DNA of 64,000 nucleotides. Origin: ELB16-189 sp018266435. Lineage in GTDB: Bacteria > Bacteroidota > Bacteroidia > Cytophagales > Cyclobacteriaceae. This document shows positions 25,615 through 34,728 of this stretch, piece after piece. The position numbers and the translations under genes are program-made. The notes under the pieces are model-generated. The model ran no database searches and was not told the DNA's origin. It was given only the letters and a program-made list of their open reading frames with translations. The stretch is taken from NCBI GenBank assembly GCA_030123525.1, contig CP126125.1, positions 1,488,001-1,552,000 of the forward strand, in the 5' to 3' direction. Position 1 is the stretch's first letter; each line of letters opens with the position of its first letter.

Positions 25615-28128
25615 CTATTTTCTGAACTCTTGAATCCGCCTTGCGGCAGCCACCCCAAAGCCAATCATCAATACACCTGTGCCAAGCCAAAGCACATTGA
25701 TGTAGGGTTTTTCCAAAGCTTTAATTACTACCCAGTCTTTTTGCCGGGCATCGCAGATCAACGTAAACTCTGCCGTTTGCGGATGGATGTTGGCCAGCAA
25801 GATGCGCACACCCAAGTCATTGATTTCATCCGGTATTCTGCCTACTTCGGAATTATTGTGGATTAAAAAAACCGGTTCGGCATAAAACGGTTCGTGTTCA
25901 CCCTCTACGCGGATACGGGCTTTCACGGCAATGTCACCATCGGTTAATTCTACGCCTTCTATTTTTTCAACCCGGTTTACTTCTTCCAGCACGGCTACGT
26001 AATCATTAATAAAAAAACGCTGCCCTATTTTTACGTTCACTTCTTCGGGTTTGCTCCACGTGGGTTCTTCTTCGCGGTTTAGCGTAAGCGAAACGTGCGT
26101 GTAAATATCGCGGTCTAGGTTTCGTTTGATGTCGGGCGAAGCGAGGAAGCCGCCCATCTGCGGATTGATTTGAATGCGAGGATAAAGTGTGGCAGCAATT
26201 TTTCCATTTTTGCGCATCTCGATTTCGTAAAATGTATTCTCCGGATAAATCTCAAATGTATCTTTTGCGCTGTACATTTTCTTGCCCTGATAAAGAATGT
26301 CTTTGTTGGCCACTACACGAAACGGATCGTTGGTTGGCTCAATGTCGTTTTTGCGTACGTATCCTTTTTTGTTTCTGAGCTCCAGGTTCTCGCTTCGGTA
26401 TTCAATGTCATACCCGGCCATGGTTTTGGGTTCGTTGATGAATAGCAGCAGGTTGTCACGGTTAAACTCGGTACCCATTTCTTTGCTGATGGGTATGCCG
26501 TTGTTGTTGAGCGATACTACGCTGGAATAGCCAGAAGAAAACATCAGGCCAATCAACATCAAGCCTACGCCAATGTGCGCAATTGCTCCGCCTGATAGGG
26601 TAGGGTTTAGTTTCAAAACCGATGAAAGAAATTTGATGTTGGAAACGATCAAATAAATTCCCGATAGTGTCAAGATCAGGTAAGTAGGTTGATAAACTTT
26701 GGCAACGGAAATAACAACAGCGAACAAAATCAGGGAGATAAGTAAGGGTGCCAGCAAGCTTTTCAGTTTTTCTTTGCTCATGCGGTTCCACCAGAAAAAC
26801 TGAGCCGTGGCTGATACCAAGGCTATGCCGACAGCAAACCAAAGTTGGAACTTAGAGTAAAACTCAACCTGGTTGGCCGGGGGCGCAAGGTTGGAGTGGC
26901 CTCCAAAAACTTCTACAATTTTGTTATACACAGGAATAGACGTGGGCAGCAACACCTGAAAACCCATCAGGCAGAGAATGGTTGCGCCCAGAAAAATCCA
27001 AAACTCGCGCGAGTAAACAGAAATTTCGTTGGGGTCTGAAGGGATTTCTTTCCAACGTTTGGCCAACAGGGCAAGGGCCATTGCGGTGAAGAAGATCAGG
27101 TACAACAGCAGTTGGCCAGACAAACCCAGATCGGTAAACGAGTGAACCGAGGCATCGCCTAAAATGCCGCTGCGCGTGAGGAAGGTAGAATACAAGATCA
27201 AAACAAAAACAACAATCACCAGGATGATGGAGGTCTTTAATCCTTTGCTGTTGGTTTTGGTGAGCATCATCACGTGTATGGCGGCAATGAGTACAATCCA
27301 CGGAACATACACGGCATTCTCCACCGGGTCCCAATTCCAATAACCACCAAAACTCAGCGTTTCATACGCCCAGTAGCCGCCCATTAAAATGCCAAGGCCC
27401 AGTATGGCGCCACCCACCAGCGTCCACGGCAATGCGGGCTTGATCCATTCAGAATATTTTTTTAGCCAAAGCCCCGCGATGCAAAAAGCAAAAGGCGGAA
27501 GAGTGAGGGCAAAGCCAAGAAACAAGGTGGGTGGGTGGATGACCATCCAATAATTTTGAAGCAGCGGGTTAAGCCCATGGCCATCGGCCGGAATAAAATC
27601 AGGATTAGTTTTGAAGATGGGGTCGTTCATGGCTTCGCGCAGCAAGATGAAAGGTGAGCTGCCGATTTTGAAATCCAGCCCAGGAATGACGATACCTAAA
27701 ATCATGGAGGCCAGAAATGCCTGCACCAAAGCAAACACCACCATCACCGGTGCTTCCCAGTTGCGTTGGGTGTGAATCAAAATAATTCCGAGCACCGCCT
27801 GCCAAAACATCCACAACAGAAAACTTCCTTCCTGGCCTTCCCAAAAACAGGAAACCATGTATTGTCCGGGAAGGTGCAACGAAGAATGGCTGTAGGCATA
27901 ATGGTACTCGAAGTAGTGCCGGTAGATGATTGTAAACAAAACCGATACAATGCCCAATACCGCCAGGCCGTGCATGTAAAAGGCAATACGAGCGTTTACC
28001 AACCAGCTTTTTTTGGTAAGGTCGTTAGTCGAATAAAAATTTTTCCAATACGAGAAAGCACTCACCAAGGCGGCAACCAATGAAACAATAACAAAAAGAT
28101 GCCCGAGGTTGCCGATGAGATAGTGCAT
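25615..28128 (-). CDS. ccmF: Cytochrome c haem lyase CcmF-like (CcsA superfamily)
   Basis: The 837-residue membrane protein has about 15 helices. GQEGSFLLW (99-107) and the tryptophan-rich haem-handling segment around residues 252-280 (GGYWNWDPVENAVYVPW) are characteristic of CcmF. A large periplasmic domain lies between later helices, near residues 540-800. CcmF takes haem from holo-CcmE and attaches it to apocytochrome c. It is 84 bases downstream of ccmE on the same strand. CcmH was not found in the window. Confidence 0.93.
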   Translation of the reverse strand: MHYLIGNLGHLFVIVSLVAALVSAFSYWKNFYSTNDLTKKSWLVNARIAFYMHGLAVLGIVSVLFTIIYRHYFEYHYAYSHSSLHLPGQYMVSCFWEGQEGSFLLWMFWQAVLGIILIHTQRNWEAPVMVVFALVQAFLASMILGIVIPGLDFKIGSSPFILLREAMNDPIFKTNPDFIPADGHGLNPLLQNYWMVIHPPTLFLGFALTLPPFAFCIAGLWLKKYSEWIKPALPWTLVGGAILGLGILMGGYWAYETLSFGGYWNWDPVENAVYVPWIVLIAAIHVMMLTKTNSKGLKTSIILVIVVFVLILYSTFLTRSGILGDASVHSFTDLGLSGQLLLYLIFFTAMALALLAKRWKEIPSDPNEISVYSREFWIFLGATILCLMGFQVLLPTSIPVYNKIVEVFGGHSNLAPPANQVEFYSKFQLWFAVGIALVSATAQFFWWNRMSKEKLKSLLAPLLISLILFAVVISVAKVYQPTYLILTLSGIYLIVSNIKFLSSVLKLNPTLSGGAIAHIGVGLMLIGLMFSSGYSSVVSLNNNGIPISKEMGTEFNRDNLLLFINEPKTMAGYDIEYRSENLELRNKKGYVRKNDIEPTNDPFRVVANKDILYQGKKMYSAKDTFEIYPENTFYEIEMRKNGKIAATLYPRIQINPQMGGFLASPDIKRNLDRDIYTHVSLTLNREEEPTWSKPEEVNVKIGQRFFINDYVAVLEEVNRVEKIEGVELTDGDIAVKARIRVEGEHEPFYAEPVFLIHNNSEVGRIPDEINDLGVRILLANIHPQTAEFTLICDARQKDWVVIKALEKPYINVLWLGTGVLMIGFGVAAARRIQEFRK

Positions 28129-28212
28129 AAATTAATTTGAAAAATTAGCCGATTTAAAAATTTGAAAATGGAATCACTGGAGTCATTATCGAACTGCTAA
28201 TTTTCAGTTTTA

Positions 28213-28629
28213 CTAAGGTTTGCTGTTAACGGTGAGCGTATTGTTTTGATACTTCGAAGGGCACTTCAGCAGGATTTTGTGGGCAATAAACTGATCGTTT
28301 TGATACCCGCCAATGACCACTACTTTTTCGCTTTTTAGAAAATCGGGAGGCATAGGTTCATTATAAATTACGTTTTGTTCTTTCTGGTTATCATCGACCA
28401 ACACAAATGAAAACGAAAGTTTGTCATCACTGGTTTGCAGTCCCACCACATGGCCGGCCGTGTCTTTTTTCAATTGACCGACTACGTGAATTTGGGTGCT
28501 TTTTCCCTCCAGGGCCAGTTGGTGAGCTTGATCAAAGTTTACATAAGTGCTGGCATCACCTGCCGTGGCGATGATGATACCAATGGCTGCGGCAATGACA
28601 ACGATAGCAAGGATATAGGTGCGTTTCAT
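28213..28629 (-). CDS. ccmE: Cytochrome c maturation haem chaperone CcmE, CxxxY type
   Basis: The 138-residue protein has a single N-terminal membrane anchor (YILAIVVIAAAIGIIIAT) and a small OB-fold domain with VVGQLKKDTAGHVVGLQ and MPPDFLKSEKVVVIGGY. Where E. coli CcmE has the covalent haem ligand His130 in HDENY, this protein has CPSKY. CxxxY CcmE is known from archaea and some sulfate reducers (the System I* variant). It relays haem from CcmABCD to CcmF. A good promoter is seen upstream at 28673-28703. Confidence 0.9.
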   Translation of the reverse strand: MKRTYILAIVVIAAAIGIIIATAGDASTYVNFDQAHQLALEGKSTQIHVVGQLKKDTAGHVVGLQTSDDKLSFSFVLVDDNQKEQNVIYNEPMPPDFLKSEKVVVIGGYQNDQFIAHKILLKCPSKYQNNTLTVNSKP

Positions 28630-28672
28630 GGTGAAAGATGAATTGCAATTTTAGATACACAATTTTGAATAA

Positions 28673-28703
28673 CAAAGGTAGCCGTATTTCTAACCAGCCA
28701 CAA
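28673..28703 (-). promoter_or_regulatory. Bacteroidota-type promoter upstream of ccmE
   Basis: On the minus strand, TTG (28703-28701) is followed after 20 bases by TACCTTTG (28680-28673), an exact match to the TAnnTTTG -7 box. Transcription would start near 28667, about 38 bases before the ccmE ATG. This suggests ccmE-ccmF (and the haem-binding gene) can be expressed apart from ccmBCD. Confidence 0.6.
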
Positions 28704-28750
28704 GCCTCACGAATTAAGAAAGGAGTTGGGCTGAGTGCCTGAGCGTTGAG

Positions 28751-28966
28751 TTATTTTTTTTGGTTGATCTGTTTTTCCAACCTCGAAATTTTTCGGTCAG
28801 TAAAAAAAAGAAAGGTAATTAACCCCACCAGAATAACCACGATGATGGCCACCAATACATAAATTTTTCCTTCGCTGCGCAGGGTGTCGGCCATCTGCAC
28901 ATCTTGTGCTAAGAGAGCCGGGCTCAGCAACATCACTCCACACAAAAGACTAACTATTTTTTTCAT
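28751..28966 (-). CDS. ccmD: CcmD-like small membrane protein
   Basis: The start is set at MKKIVSLLCG rather than four codons earlier at 28978. The 71-residue product has an N-terminal signal-like segment (LLCGVMLLSPALLAQ), one transmembrane helix (VLVAIIVVILVGLITFLFF) and a short charged tail (RLEKQINQKK), typical of CcmD. CcmD helps release holo-CcmE from CcmABC. It overlaps the end of ccmC by about 17 bases, implying translational coupling. Assignment rests mainly on context and topology. Confidence 0.8.
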   Translation of the reverse strand: MKKIVSLLCGVMLLSPALLAQDVQMADTLRSEGKIYVLVAIIVVILVGLITFLFFTDRKISRLEKQINQKK

Positions 28967-29630
28967 GTTCCAGTTCATTCAATTTTTCTTCAGCCAATTT
29001 CAAACGAATGCGCAGTGAGGCAATCCAGTATCCTAACAAAATCCAACCGATTACAGCCGGGTAAAACACCAGACGCATTTTACTGTCCAGGTCATAGGCA
29101 TTGAAGCCGGGATTTCCGCCATTGCCCGGGTGCATGCTGCTGGTCATACGAGGGATAATGAAGAGCAGCGGAATCATGGCCACGAATGCAAAAACATTAT
29201 ATACCGCGCTGAGTTTGGCACGCTGCTCGTCATTAGAAAGCGAACCGCGCAAGATAAAATAAGCTAAGTATACCAGCAGGGCTATAGCCGCGCTGTTTTG
29301 TTTTGGGTCGCCATGCCAGGGCGAACCCCAGGTATAGTTGGCCCAGATCATTCCGGTGATGATGCCCAGCACGCCAAACACTAACCCTACTGTGGCGTAT
29401 TCAAAAGAATGGATGTCGGTTTCAATACTTGGGTTGCGCAGGTAACGGATGGCGTGCCAAAGCGACATAGAAAAAAGAAACACCATGCCAAACCACATCG
29501 GCACATGAAAATATAACGCCCGGATGGTTTCGTTTACTATGTTTAGACGGGGCACATCCAGCAGCAGCCCAGCCACAGCCGTGTAGAGCAAAAGCACGAC
29601 ACACAAAATTTTCCACCCGCTAGTTTTCAT
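28950..29630 (-). CDS. ccmC: Haem exporter subunit CcmC (CcsA family)
   Basis: The start is placed at MKTSGWKILC (29630); the longest frame reaches 29672. The 226-residue protein has six predicted helices, FHVPMWFG with a likely haem-ligand His, and the WWD-type segment IWANYTWGSPWHGDPKQN. CcmC loads haem onto CcmE. A TTG/TATCTTCG pair (29669-29638, minus, 21-base spacing) lies just upstream and may be a promoter, though it leaves almost no leader. ccmD follows with overlap. Confidence 0.92.
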   Translation of the reverse strand: MKTSGWKILCVVLLLYTAVAGLLLDVPRLNIVNETIRALYFHVPMWFGMVFLFSMSLWHAIRYLRNPSIETDIHSFEYATVGLVFGVLGIITGMIWANYTWGSPWHGDPKQNSAAIALLVYLAYFILRGSLSNDEQRAKLSAVYNVFAFVAMIPLLFIIPRMTSSMHPGNGGNPGFNAYDLDSKMRLVFYPAVIGWILLGYWIASLRIRLKLAEEKLNELEHEKNS

Positions 29631-29739
29631 TTTGGGGCGAAGATAAGAGGAATAGGATAGACTACCCAACAATTTATAAGTAACTCAAAGCAATTGTGAT
29701 GGGTTCAAGAGGTCGATTTTTTTGCCAACATCCGGAGGC

Positions 29740-30402
29740 TTAGTTTTTCCATGTAAACGGAAACAAGATGAATGAAACCGCACTGACCAGCGCATCAATG
29801 GCTAAAAGGGTAAGCAAGGGCCGATAGCTCACGCTGGGGTCCAGATCATCCATGCAGTTTTTGGTAACTTTAATAGCCACCAGCAAAACAGAAATAACCA
29901 CCGGAAAGCTGAGTACGGCCATTAAAATGTTGCTGTTGTTGGCTTTGGAAGCAATGCCCGATAGCAACGTGAGCGAAGTGGCAAACCCAAGCGAAGTGAG
30001 TAGCAGCGTAAGTAAAAATGTGAGGTGGTCGTTAACCGGATTATTCAGCAAGAGAATAAACAAAAAATAACCCGTGAGGGAAAGAATTAGGCAGAGTACG
30101 AAGTTGTAAATCATTTTAGAAAAAAGAATCATCAGCGGGCTGGCGATGGAGTAAAAATAAATTTCGAGGCCGCGTTTCTCACCGATAAAACTTTTGGCCA
30201 CGGTATTGATTGCCACAAATAAGATCGTGATCCAGAAGAGGGCGCTCCACACCAGCGGAGTAATGAGGTTTTGCCGCAGGGCAAACGAGAAATAGATAAT
30301 GAAAACCATACTCACCAAATACAACCCCAGACCCGCGATGACTGATTTTCGTTTCAGTTCGAGGGAGAATTCTTTTTGAAGGAGAGCGAGGATAAAGTTC
30401 AT
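29740..30402 (-). CDS. ccmB: Haem exporter subunit CcmB
   Basis: The 220-residue protein has six predicted helices and the CcmB start NFILALLQKEFSLELKRK, followed by FWITILFVAINTVAKSF and ERGL/KRGLEIYFYSIASPL. CcmB is the membrane part of the CcmAB ABC transporter needed for release of holo-CcmE. CcmA, the ATPase, is not in the window. Its ATG overlaps the stop of the Wzz-like gene by four bases, so the two are in one transcript. Confidence 0.9.
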   Translation of the reverse strand: MNFILALLQKEFSLELKRKSVIAGLGLYLVSMVFIIYFSFALRQNLITPLVWSALFWITILFVAINTVAKSFIGEKRGLEIYFYSIASPLMILFSKMIYNFVLCLILSLTGYFLFILLLNNPVNDHLTFLLTLLLTSLGFATSLTLLSGIASKANNSNILMAVLSFPVVISVLLVAIKVTKNCMDDLDPSVSYRPLLTLLAIDALVSAVSFILFPFTWKN

Positions 30403-31310
30403 GGGTTAGCCTTTAGCTCTTTTGCTATAGGCTGAATCAACAGAATTAAGGCCGCAAGAGCAAGGCCAGCTACTAGCCCGGCCACCAGGTATTTTGAAAG
30501 ATTCGGTTTTAGCGGTTTCTCAAAAGCAGTAAATCCTTCGATTAACTGGATGCTTTCAATCAATTCCAATTCATTTTTATAGCTGATTTTTTCACGGGTC
30601 AGTTCCATCAACTTTGTGTAGATGTTTGACCGATCGACCAATACCATTTCCGGATTTAAAGTGCTTTTGGTGCCAACTCCTTTAAAAAGAGTTTGCTTCA
30701 GGCTGTCAAGGGATTTGATTTCTTTGTCAAGTTTTTTTATGAGAGCATGAAACATCTGCTTACGTCTTTCTACCCTTACTTTTACAAATGGGTTGCTTTG
30801 AAGAAACTGAATAATGCCAGGTTGCAACTTATTAAGTATGGAGTTGTCTTTGACCCAAACCGTAATTATTAGCATGTTGGACTCAAAATATTTCTCCACC
30901 TCCTCCATTCGTCCAGTTTTTACAGGATTCTCTGACTTCACATAATCAAAAATAATTCCATCAATCAATGAAGCCTCTTGCTCAGACAGGCTTAGTCTTT
31001 TGCTCAACACGGGAGTATTTTTTTGATCGATTAGTTTAAAGAAATCTTCGGTTAGTTGTTTTGAATATGACTCGGTCAGGATATCAGAACGCAACAGCAT
31101 TTTGCTTTCATAAATTTTTGGCATTGCTGAAAAAACAATTATTCCGGCTAACCCTCCAATCAAAACACAACCGGCTATCAGTTTCTTTTTTCCAAGAAAG
31201 TACCTGAGAATTTTAAAAAAGAGATCGCGAAGATCAATCTCGTCATTTAAGTTTGAATCCATATCGTTTGCAATGTTATCAAAAAAGTGGTGGCCAAAAA
31301 ACTTATCCAT
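30399..31310 (-). CDS. Wzz/chain-length determinant-like protein
   Basis: The 303-residue protein has the polysaccharide co-polymerase layout: two membrane helices (about 43-63 and 275-293) flanking a long helical periplasmic domain. DEIDLRDLFFKI before the first helix is typical of Wzz N-termini in Bacteroidota. It lacks the cytosolic tyrosine-kinase domain of BY-kinases. It would set glycan chain length together with Wzy. An internal Met at 31262 is an alternative start. The gene is divergent from the flippase and overlaps ccmB by four bases. Confidence 0.8.
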   Translation of the reverse strand: MDKFFGHHFFDNIANDMDSNLNDEIDLRDLFFKILRYFLGKKKLIAGCVLIGGLAGIIVFSAMPKIYESKMLLRSDILTESYSKQLTEDFFKLIDQKNTPVLSKRLSLSEQEASLIDGIIFDYVKSENPVKTGRMEEVEKYFESNMLIITVWVKDNSILNKLQPGIIQFLQSNPFVKVRVERRKQMFHALIKKLDKEIKSLDSLKQTLFKGVGTKSTLNPEMVLVDRSNIYTKLMELTREKISYKNELELIESIQLIEGFTAFEKPLKPNLSKYLVAGLVAGLALAALILLIQPIAKELKANP

Positions 31311-31320
31311 TCCCTTTCCT

Positions 31321-31337
31321 TAGTTTTGCGGCAAAAC
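31321..31337. promoter_or_regulatory. TAGTTTTG box with overlapping 15-bp palindrome
   Basis: TAGTTTTG (31321-31328) matches the TAnnTTTG -7 box, 40 bases before the flippase ATG at 31368. The sequence GTTTTGC-g-GCAAAAC (31323-31337) is a perfect 7-bp inverted repeat overlapping it. It sits between the divergent wzz-like and flippase genes, so it could be an operator for both. No -33 TTG is obvious. Confidence 0.35.
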
Positions 31338-31367
31338 CCGGGTTATTTTTTAGCTACTTGTTGTTTC

Positions 31368-32711
31368 ATGCTTAAACGGCTCACCCTCATTTTTGCTTTA
31401 ACCGGCAGCGGCTATGTGCTGTCGGTGTTGGTGCTGAAGTGGATGGCTCAAAAGGCTTTACCAGGGCAAATGGCAGCCATCGGTGAATTTGAATCTTTTT
31501 TGCAACTGGTTATTGGGCTGGTGGGGTTTGGCATGCAGTCGGCCGCCATCCGCAGTATAGCCCTCCATGAAAATTGGAAAGAAAAACTGGAGGAAGCCCA
31601 AACCGCGCGGATCACATTTGGGATTTTGCTTGCCGCAGCTGCTGTGCTGGGATGTATCAAAAACCTGTACTTGTTTTTTTTGTTGGCTCCGTTGGTAGCG
31701 GCCAGTGCCGATTACGCATTGTATGCACGCGGGGCGGCCATTGAAGGGGCGATGGTGGCCTTTGTTCGGGTGGCATTGCCCTTGGTGGCCAGTGCCGGAG
31801 CCGTATTTTTTTGGCCTGATCAACTGTGGTCAGTTTATGTGGCGGCTACGGTGGTAGTTTATTTTATCACCAACTATTTGATTTCATTTTTTCTTGGGTC
31901 TAAAATTTTTTATAAACCATCACTTTCTTCGCTTCAGGTATATGTAAAAACCATTCCGTTGGGTATTCTCAACCTCAGTTTTTATTTTATGGGCTTGGGT
32001 ATCTTGTTGATTGCCCCGGTTTTCTTTGATGATCAGGAACTGGTGATTTCTTTTTTGGCCTTGAAATTTTACACGATCTATAAAGGCGTACTGCGGGTAA
32101 TTCACCAGGCATTTGTAAACCAAATGCTGAACGATAAAATTTGTTTATCTGTGGATCAACTGGGCATGATGATCGGCCTGGGTTTGTTAGGCTCAGTTTT
32201 GATTTTTCCCAACGTGTTCATCTCTTTATTTTTTGGCTCACAGTATGCGGCAAATTCAACCTACTTTTTATGGATGGTATTGGCAGCTGTTTCATTCAGT
32301 GTGTTCAATAGTTTATACACCCGGTTAGTACTGGAGCACAAAGAAATTTCATTCATGAAAATTACATTGGTCACTTCCGGGCTGACGGCCGCAAGTTTGG
32401 TTGTGTTGGCTTACTCGGGAGGTTCGGTCAACTCCATTCCGATAAGCCTTTTCATTGGAGAAACAGCATTGGCCATTTCGTTTGCGGTTGGGTTTATGAA
32501 CTTCAAAACGGTTGTGTTCCGGCTCCAGTTTTTTTTCTACTGCTCGTTGTCGTTGGTGCTGCCGGTACTGGCCAAATTCTTTTTTGGAGAGAACCACTAC
32601 ACCTATTTCATTAGTTTTGCATTAATGGGAGTAACGCTGCTGGCATTCACGTACAAAAAATTCTCATTGCCCGATGAGGCAACTGCATCACGTTCAACCG
32701 AAATACCATGA
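31368..32711 (+). CDS. Second oligosaccharide flippase (Wzx-like)
   Basis: The start is MLKRLTLIFALTGSGYVLSVL (31368); the longer frame at 31287 overlaps the divergent gene. The 447-residue protein is a MOP-superfamily membrane protein with 12 or more helices. It would flip the repeat unit made by the neighbouring glycosyltransferases. It opens a tightly packed run: the next gene overlaps by four bases (ATGA). Its sequence differs from the flippase at 8963. Confidence 0.82.
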   Translation: MLKRLTLIFALTGSGYVLSVLVLKWMAQKALPGQMAAIGEFESFLQLVIGLVGFGMQSAAIRSIALHENWKEKLEEAQTARITFGILLAAAAVLGCIKNLYLFFLLAPLVAASADYALYARGAAIEGAMVAFVRVALPLVASAGAVFFWPDQLWSVYVAATVVVYFITNYLISFFLGSKIFYKPSLSSLQVYVKTIPLGILNLSFYFMGLGILLIAPVFFDDQELVISFLALKFYTIYKGVLRVIHQAFVNQMLNDKICLSVDQLGMMIGLGLLGSVLIFPNVFISLFFGSQYAANSTYFLWMVLAAVSFSVFNSLYTRLVLEHKEISFMKITLVTSGLTAASLVVLAYSGGSVNSIPISLFIGETALAISFAVGFMNFKTVVFRLQFFFYCSLSLVLPVLAKFFFGENHYTYFISFALMGVTLLAFTYKKFSLPDEATASRSTEIP

Positions 32712-33952
32712 AGGTGCTGAGCGAAACTAATCAGCGGAAAGGGTTTCTGGTTTTGTCAGGTGCGGTGGCCGCTTCAGTGCCCTTGCCTCCGGGGTTTAAT
32801 TCTGTCACCACTATTTTGTTGTTTCTTTTTTGGCTGGTTTTTTTACCCAAAAAATTTGATTCCGAACGGTTAAAATGGATCGTATTGATTTCTTCGCTGG
32901 TATGGATTGCCCTGATCGGAATGACCTACACTCAAAATGTGGACGAGGGCTTGTTCCGCCTGCAACAAAAAAGCCTGCTGCTGGCTTACCCGCTGGTGTT
33001 TGGCACCGTAGCGTTTGCTTGGAAAACTGAACGCAGTAGGATTGCGGCCGTGTTTGTAGTGGTAATTTTTGCTGCTTGTATCACCGCTTTGGTAAGGGGA
33101 ATATTTTACTGGGCTGAACAGCACAGCACCGCCCACTTATTTTCACATGGCCTGGCCGGGCAGTTGGATTTTTACCCGTACGTACTCAGTTTGTTTAGCC
33201 TGGCTTCGATGATTATTTTGGTTGAAGCGCGTTTCAATCCCGGATTACTTCCCAATCTTTTTCACAGGCTGCCGATTTTTATCATGCTGGTTTCTTTTTT
33301 CTCGTTGTTTATTTTTTTGCTCAGTGTGCTCCAGCTTATGTTAGCCTGGCTGATCGCAGCCGCTATCTATGCGTTTCGATTGAGTAAAAGCCGAAAAACA
33401 TTTTTTGTTTGGACGACTGCCACCGTGAGTGCGGTGATCTTATTTATTTTTTTGGTGCCTTCGCTGAAAACCAAAGTGAACGATTACTTTGCCGGAGGGC
33501 AGAACACTATTCCGCTAGACCGCGATGCCTCGCTGGGGTTTATACCTTGGAACGGCATTGCCATGCGCAAAGCTGTTTGGACATGCGCGCTGGATGAAAT
33601 CAAAAAAAATCCGATGCTGGGTGTAGGCACAGGCGATGGCCAGGATGAATTGCAAGCCGCCTATGAAAAAAGACAGTTTTACTTTGCCTCACGTTATAAC
33701 CGGTTTAACACACACAATCAATACTTGCAAACAGTGGTAAACTTCGGGCTCATCGGATTAGTTGTTTGGCTGGCTTCGTTTTTTTTCTTGTTCAATATGC
33801 AGCGCAGGCATTGGCTGGGCCAATGCCTGCTGGGCCTGTGCCTTTTTGCCATGCTCACTGAATCAATGCTTGAAACTAACAAAGGGATTTTGGCTATGGC
33901 ATTTCTTCTTTCCGTTTTTTCGTACCCAGACAAAAAAAACCAACCTGCGTAA
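32708..33952 (+). CDS. O-antigen polymerase/ligase family membrane protein (Wzy-like)
   Basis: The 414-residue protein has about 11 helices and a Wzy_C-type loop: GFIPWNGIAMRKAVW, then NPMLGVGTGDGQDELQ and FNTHNQYLQTVVNFG. The H-x-x-Y/N pattern around HNQYLQ is the usual signature of O-antigen ligases and Wzy polymerases. Polymerase versus ligase cannot be decided from sequence alone; a second member (36682-37860) lies nearby. It overlaps the flippase by four bases and the next gene starts three bases after its stop. Confidence 0.85.
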   Translation: MKVLSETNQRKGFLVLSGAVAASVPLPPGFNSVTTILLFLFWLVFLPKKFDSERLKWIVLISSLVWIALIGMTYTQNVDEGLFRLQQKSLLLAYPLVFGTVAFAWKTERSRIAAVFVVVIFAACITALVRGIFYWAEQHSTAHLFSHGLAGQLDFYPYVLSLFSLASMIILVEARFNPGLLPNLFHRLPIFIMLVSFFSLFIFLLSVLQLMLAWLIAAAIYAFRLSKSRKTFFVWTTATVSAVILFIFLVPSLKTKVNDYFAGGQNTIPLDRDASLGFIPWNGIAMRKAVWTCALDEIKKNPMLGVGTGDGQDELQAAYEKRQFYFASRYNRFNTHNQYLQTVVNFGLIGLVVWLASFFFLFNMQRRHWLGQCLLGLCLFAMLTESMLETNKGILAMAFLLSVFSYPDKKNQPA

Positions 33953-33954
33953 CA

Positions 33955-34728
33955 ATGCCGGCAGTAACCACTTTGCGAAAACGGGTGATCAGTTTGCAGA
34001 TCAGTTTGATTTCTTATGCGGGAGCATTGCAAACCATTTTGCAATTGGGCAAAACCAAAACGCCATCGTATGCCTGCTTTGCCAACGCGCACATGACGGT
34101 AGAAGCAAAAAAATCATTGGTCTTTAAAAACCAGGTTGATCAATCCACCTTTACGTTTGCCGATGGTATGCCATTAGTGTTTGCCCTTCGTATGCTATAC
34201 GGAATAAAACAAGAGCGCATAGCCGGTATGGATTTTATGGGGAGCGTGTTGCACGAATGTGAGAAGAATCAACTGCCTGTTTTCTTTTACGGATCAACCC
34301 CGGAAGTGCTGCAACAGTTGAAAAACAAAGTGCAGGAAAAATTTCCTGCACTTGCCGTTGCCGGAATGATTTCTCCTCCGTTTCGGCCATTGACAAATGA
34401 AGAAACCGGGCGAATGATTGATTCCATCAATTCATCGGGGGCGCACCTCGTTTTTGTTGGGTTGGGTTGCCCTAAGCAAGAAATGTGGATGGCCAATAAC
34501 AGCCGGCACATCAATGCGTGTTTGCTGGGCGTAGGCGGAGCCTTTGAAATTTATGCAGGCCTGGCCAAACGTGCCCCGCAATGGATGTGCAGGGCAGGCT
34601 TGGAGTGGTTGTTTCGTTTTTCACAAGAGCCGAGGCGTTTGTTTAAACGCTATGCCGTTACCAATACCTATTTTGTTTGCCTTTTTATTAAACAGTTCCT
34701 TTTGTTACGCGTTTTTAAAAGAATGTAA
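33955..34728 (+). CDS. WecG/TagA/CpsF family glycosyltransferase (GT26)
   Basis: The 257-residue protein has the GT26 signature: TFADGMPLVFALRMLYG with the likely catalytic Asp, RIAGMDFM, FYGSTPEV, LVFVGLGCPKQEMWM and GVGGAFEIYAG. Characterised members transfer ManNAc or ManNAcA onto lipid-linked GlcNAc. Here the acceptor and sugar are unknown. It follows the Wzy-like gene by two bases and its last base is the first base of the next gene (TAATG), so all are one operon. Confidence 0.9.
   Translation: MPAVTTLRKRVISLQISLISYAGALQTILQLGKTKTPSYACFANAHMTVEAKKSLVFKNQVDQSTFTFADGMPLVFALRMLYGIKQERIAGMDFMGSVLHECEKNQLPVFFYGSTPEVLQQLKNKVQEKFPALAVAGMISPPFRPLTNEETGRMIDSINSSGAHLVFVGLGCPKQEMWMANNSRHINACLLGVGGAFEIYAGLAKRAPQWMCRAGLEWLFRFSQEPRRLFKRYAVTNTYFVCLFIKQFLLLRVFKRM

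Noticed and set aside
26462..27340. Minus-strand frames at 26462-26842 and 26924-27340
   Set aside because: They are alternative frames inside ccmF, whose own frame has all diagnostic motifs.
31458..31823. 121-codon minus-strand frame opposite the second flippase
   Set aside because: It is a shadow of the hydrophobic coding strand; charged, low-complexity and without family features.
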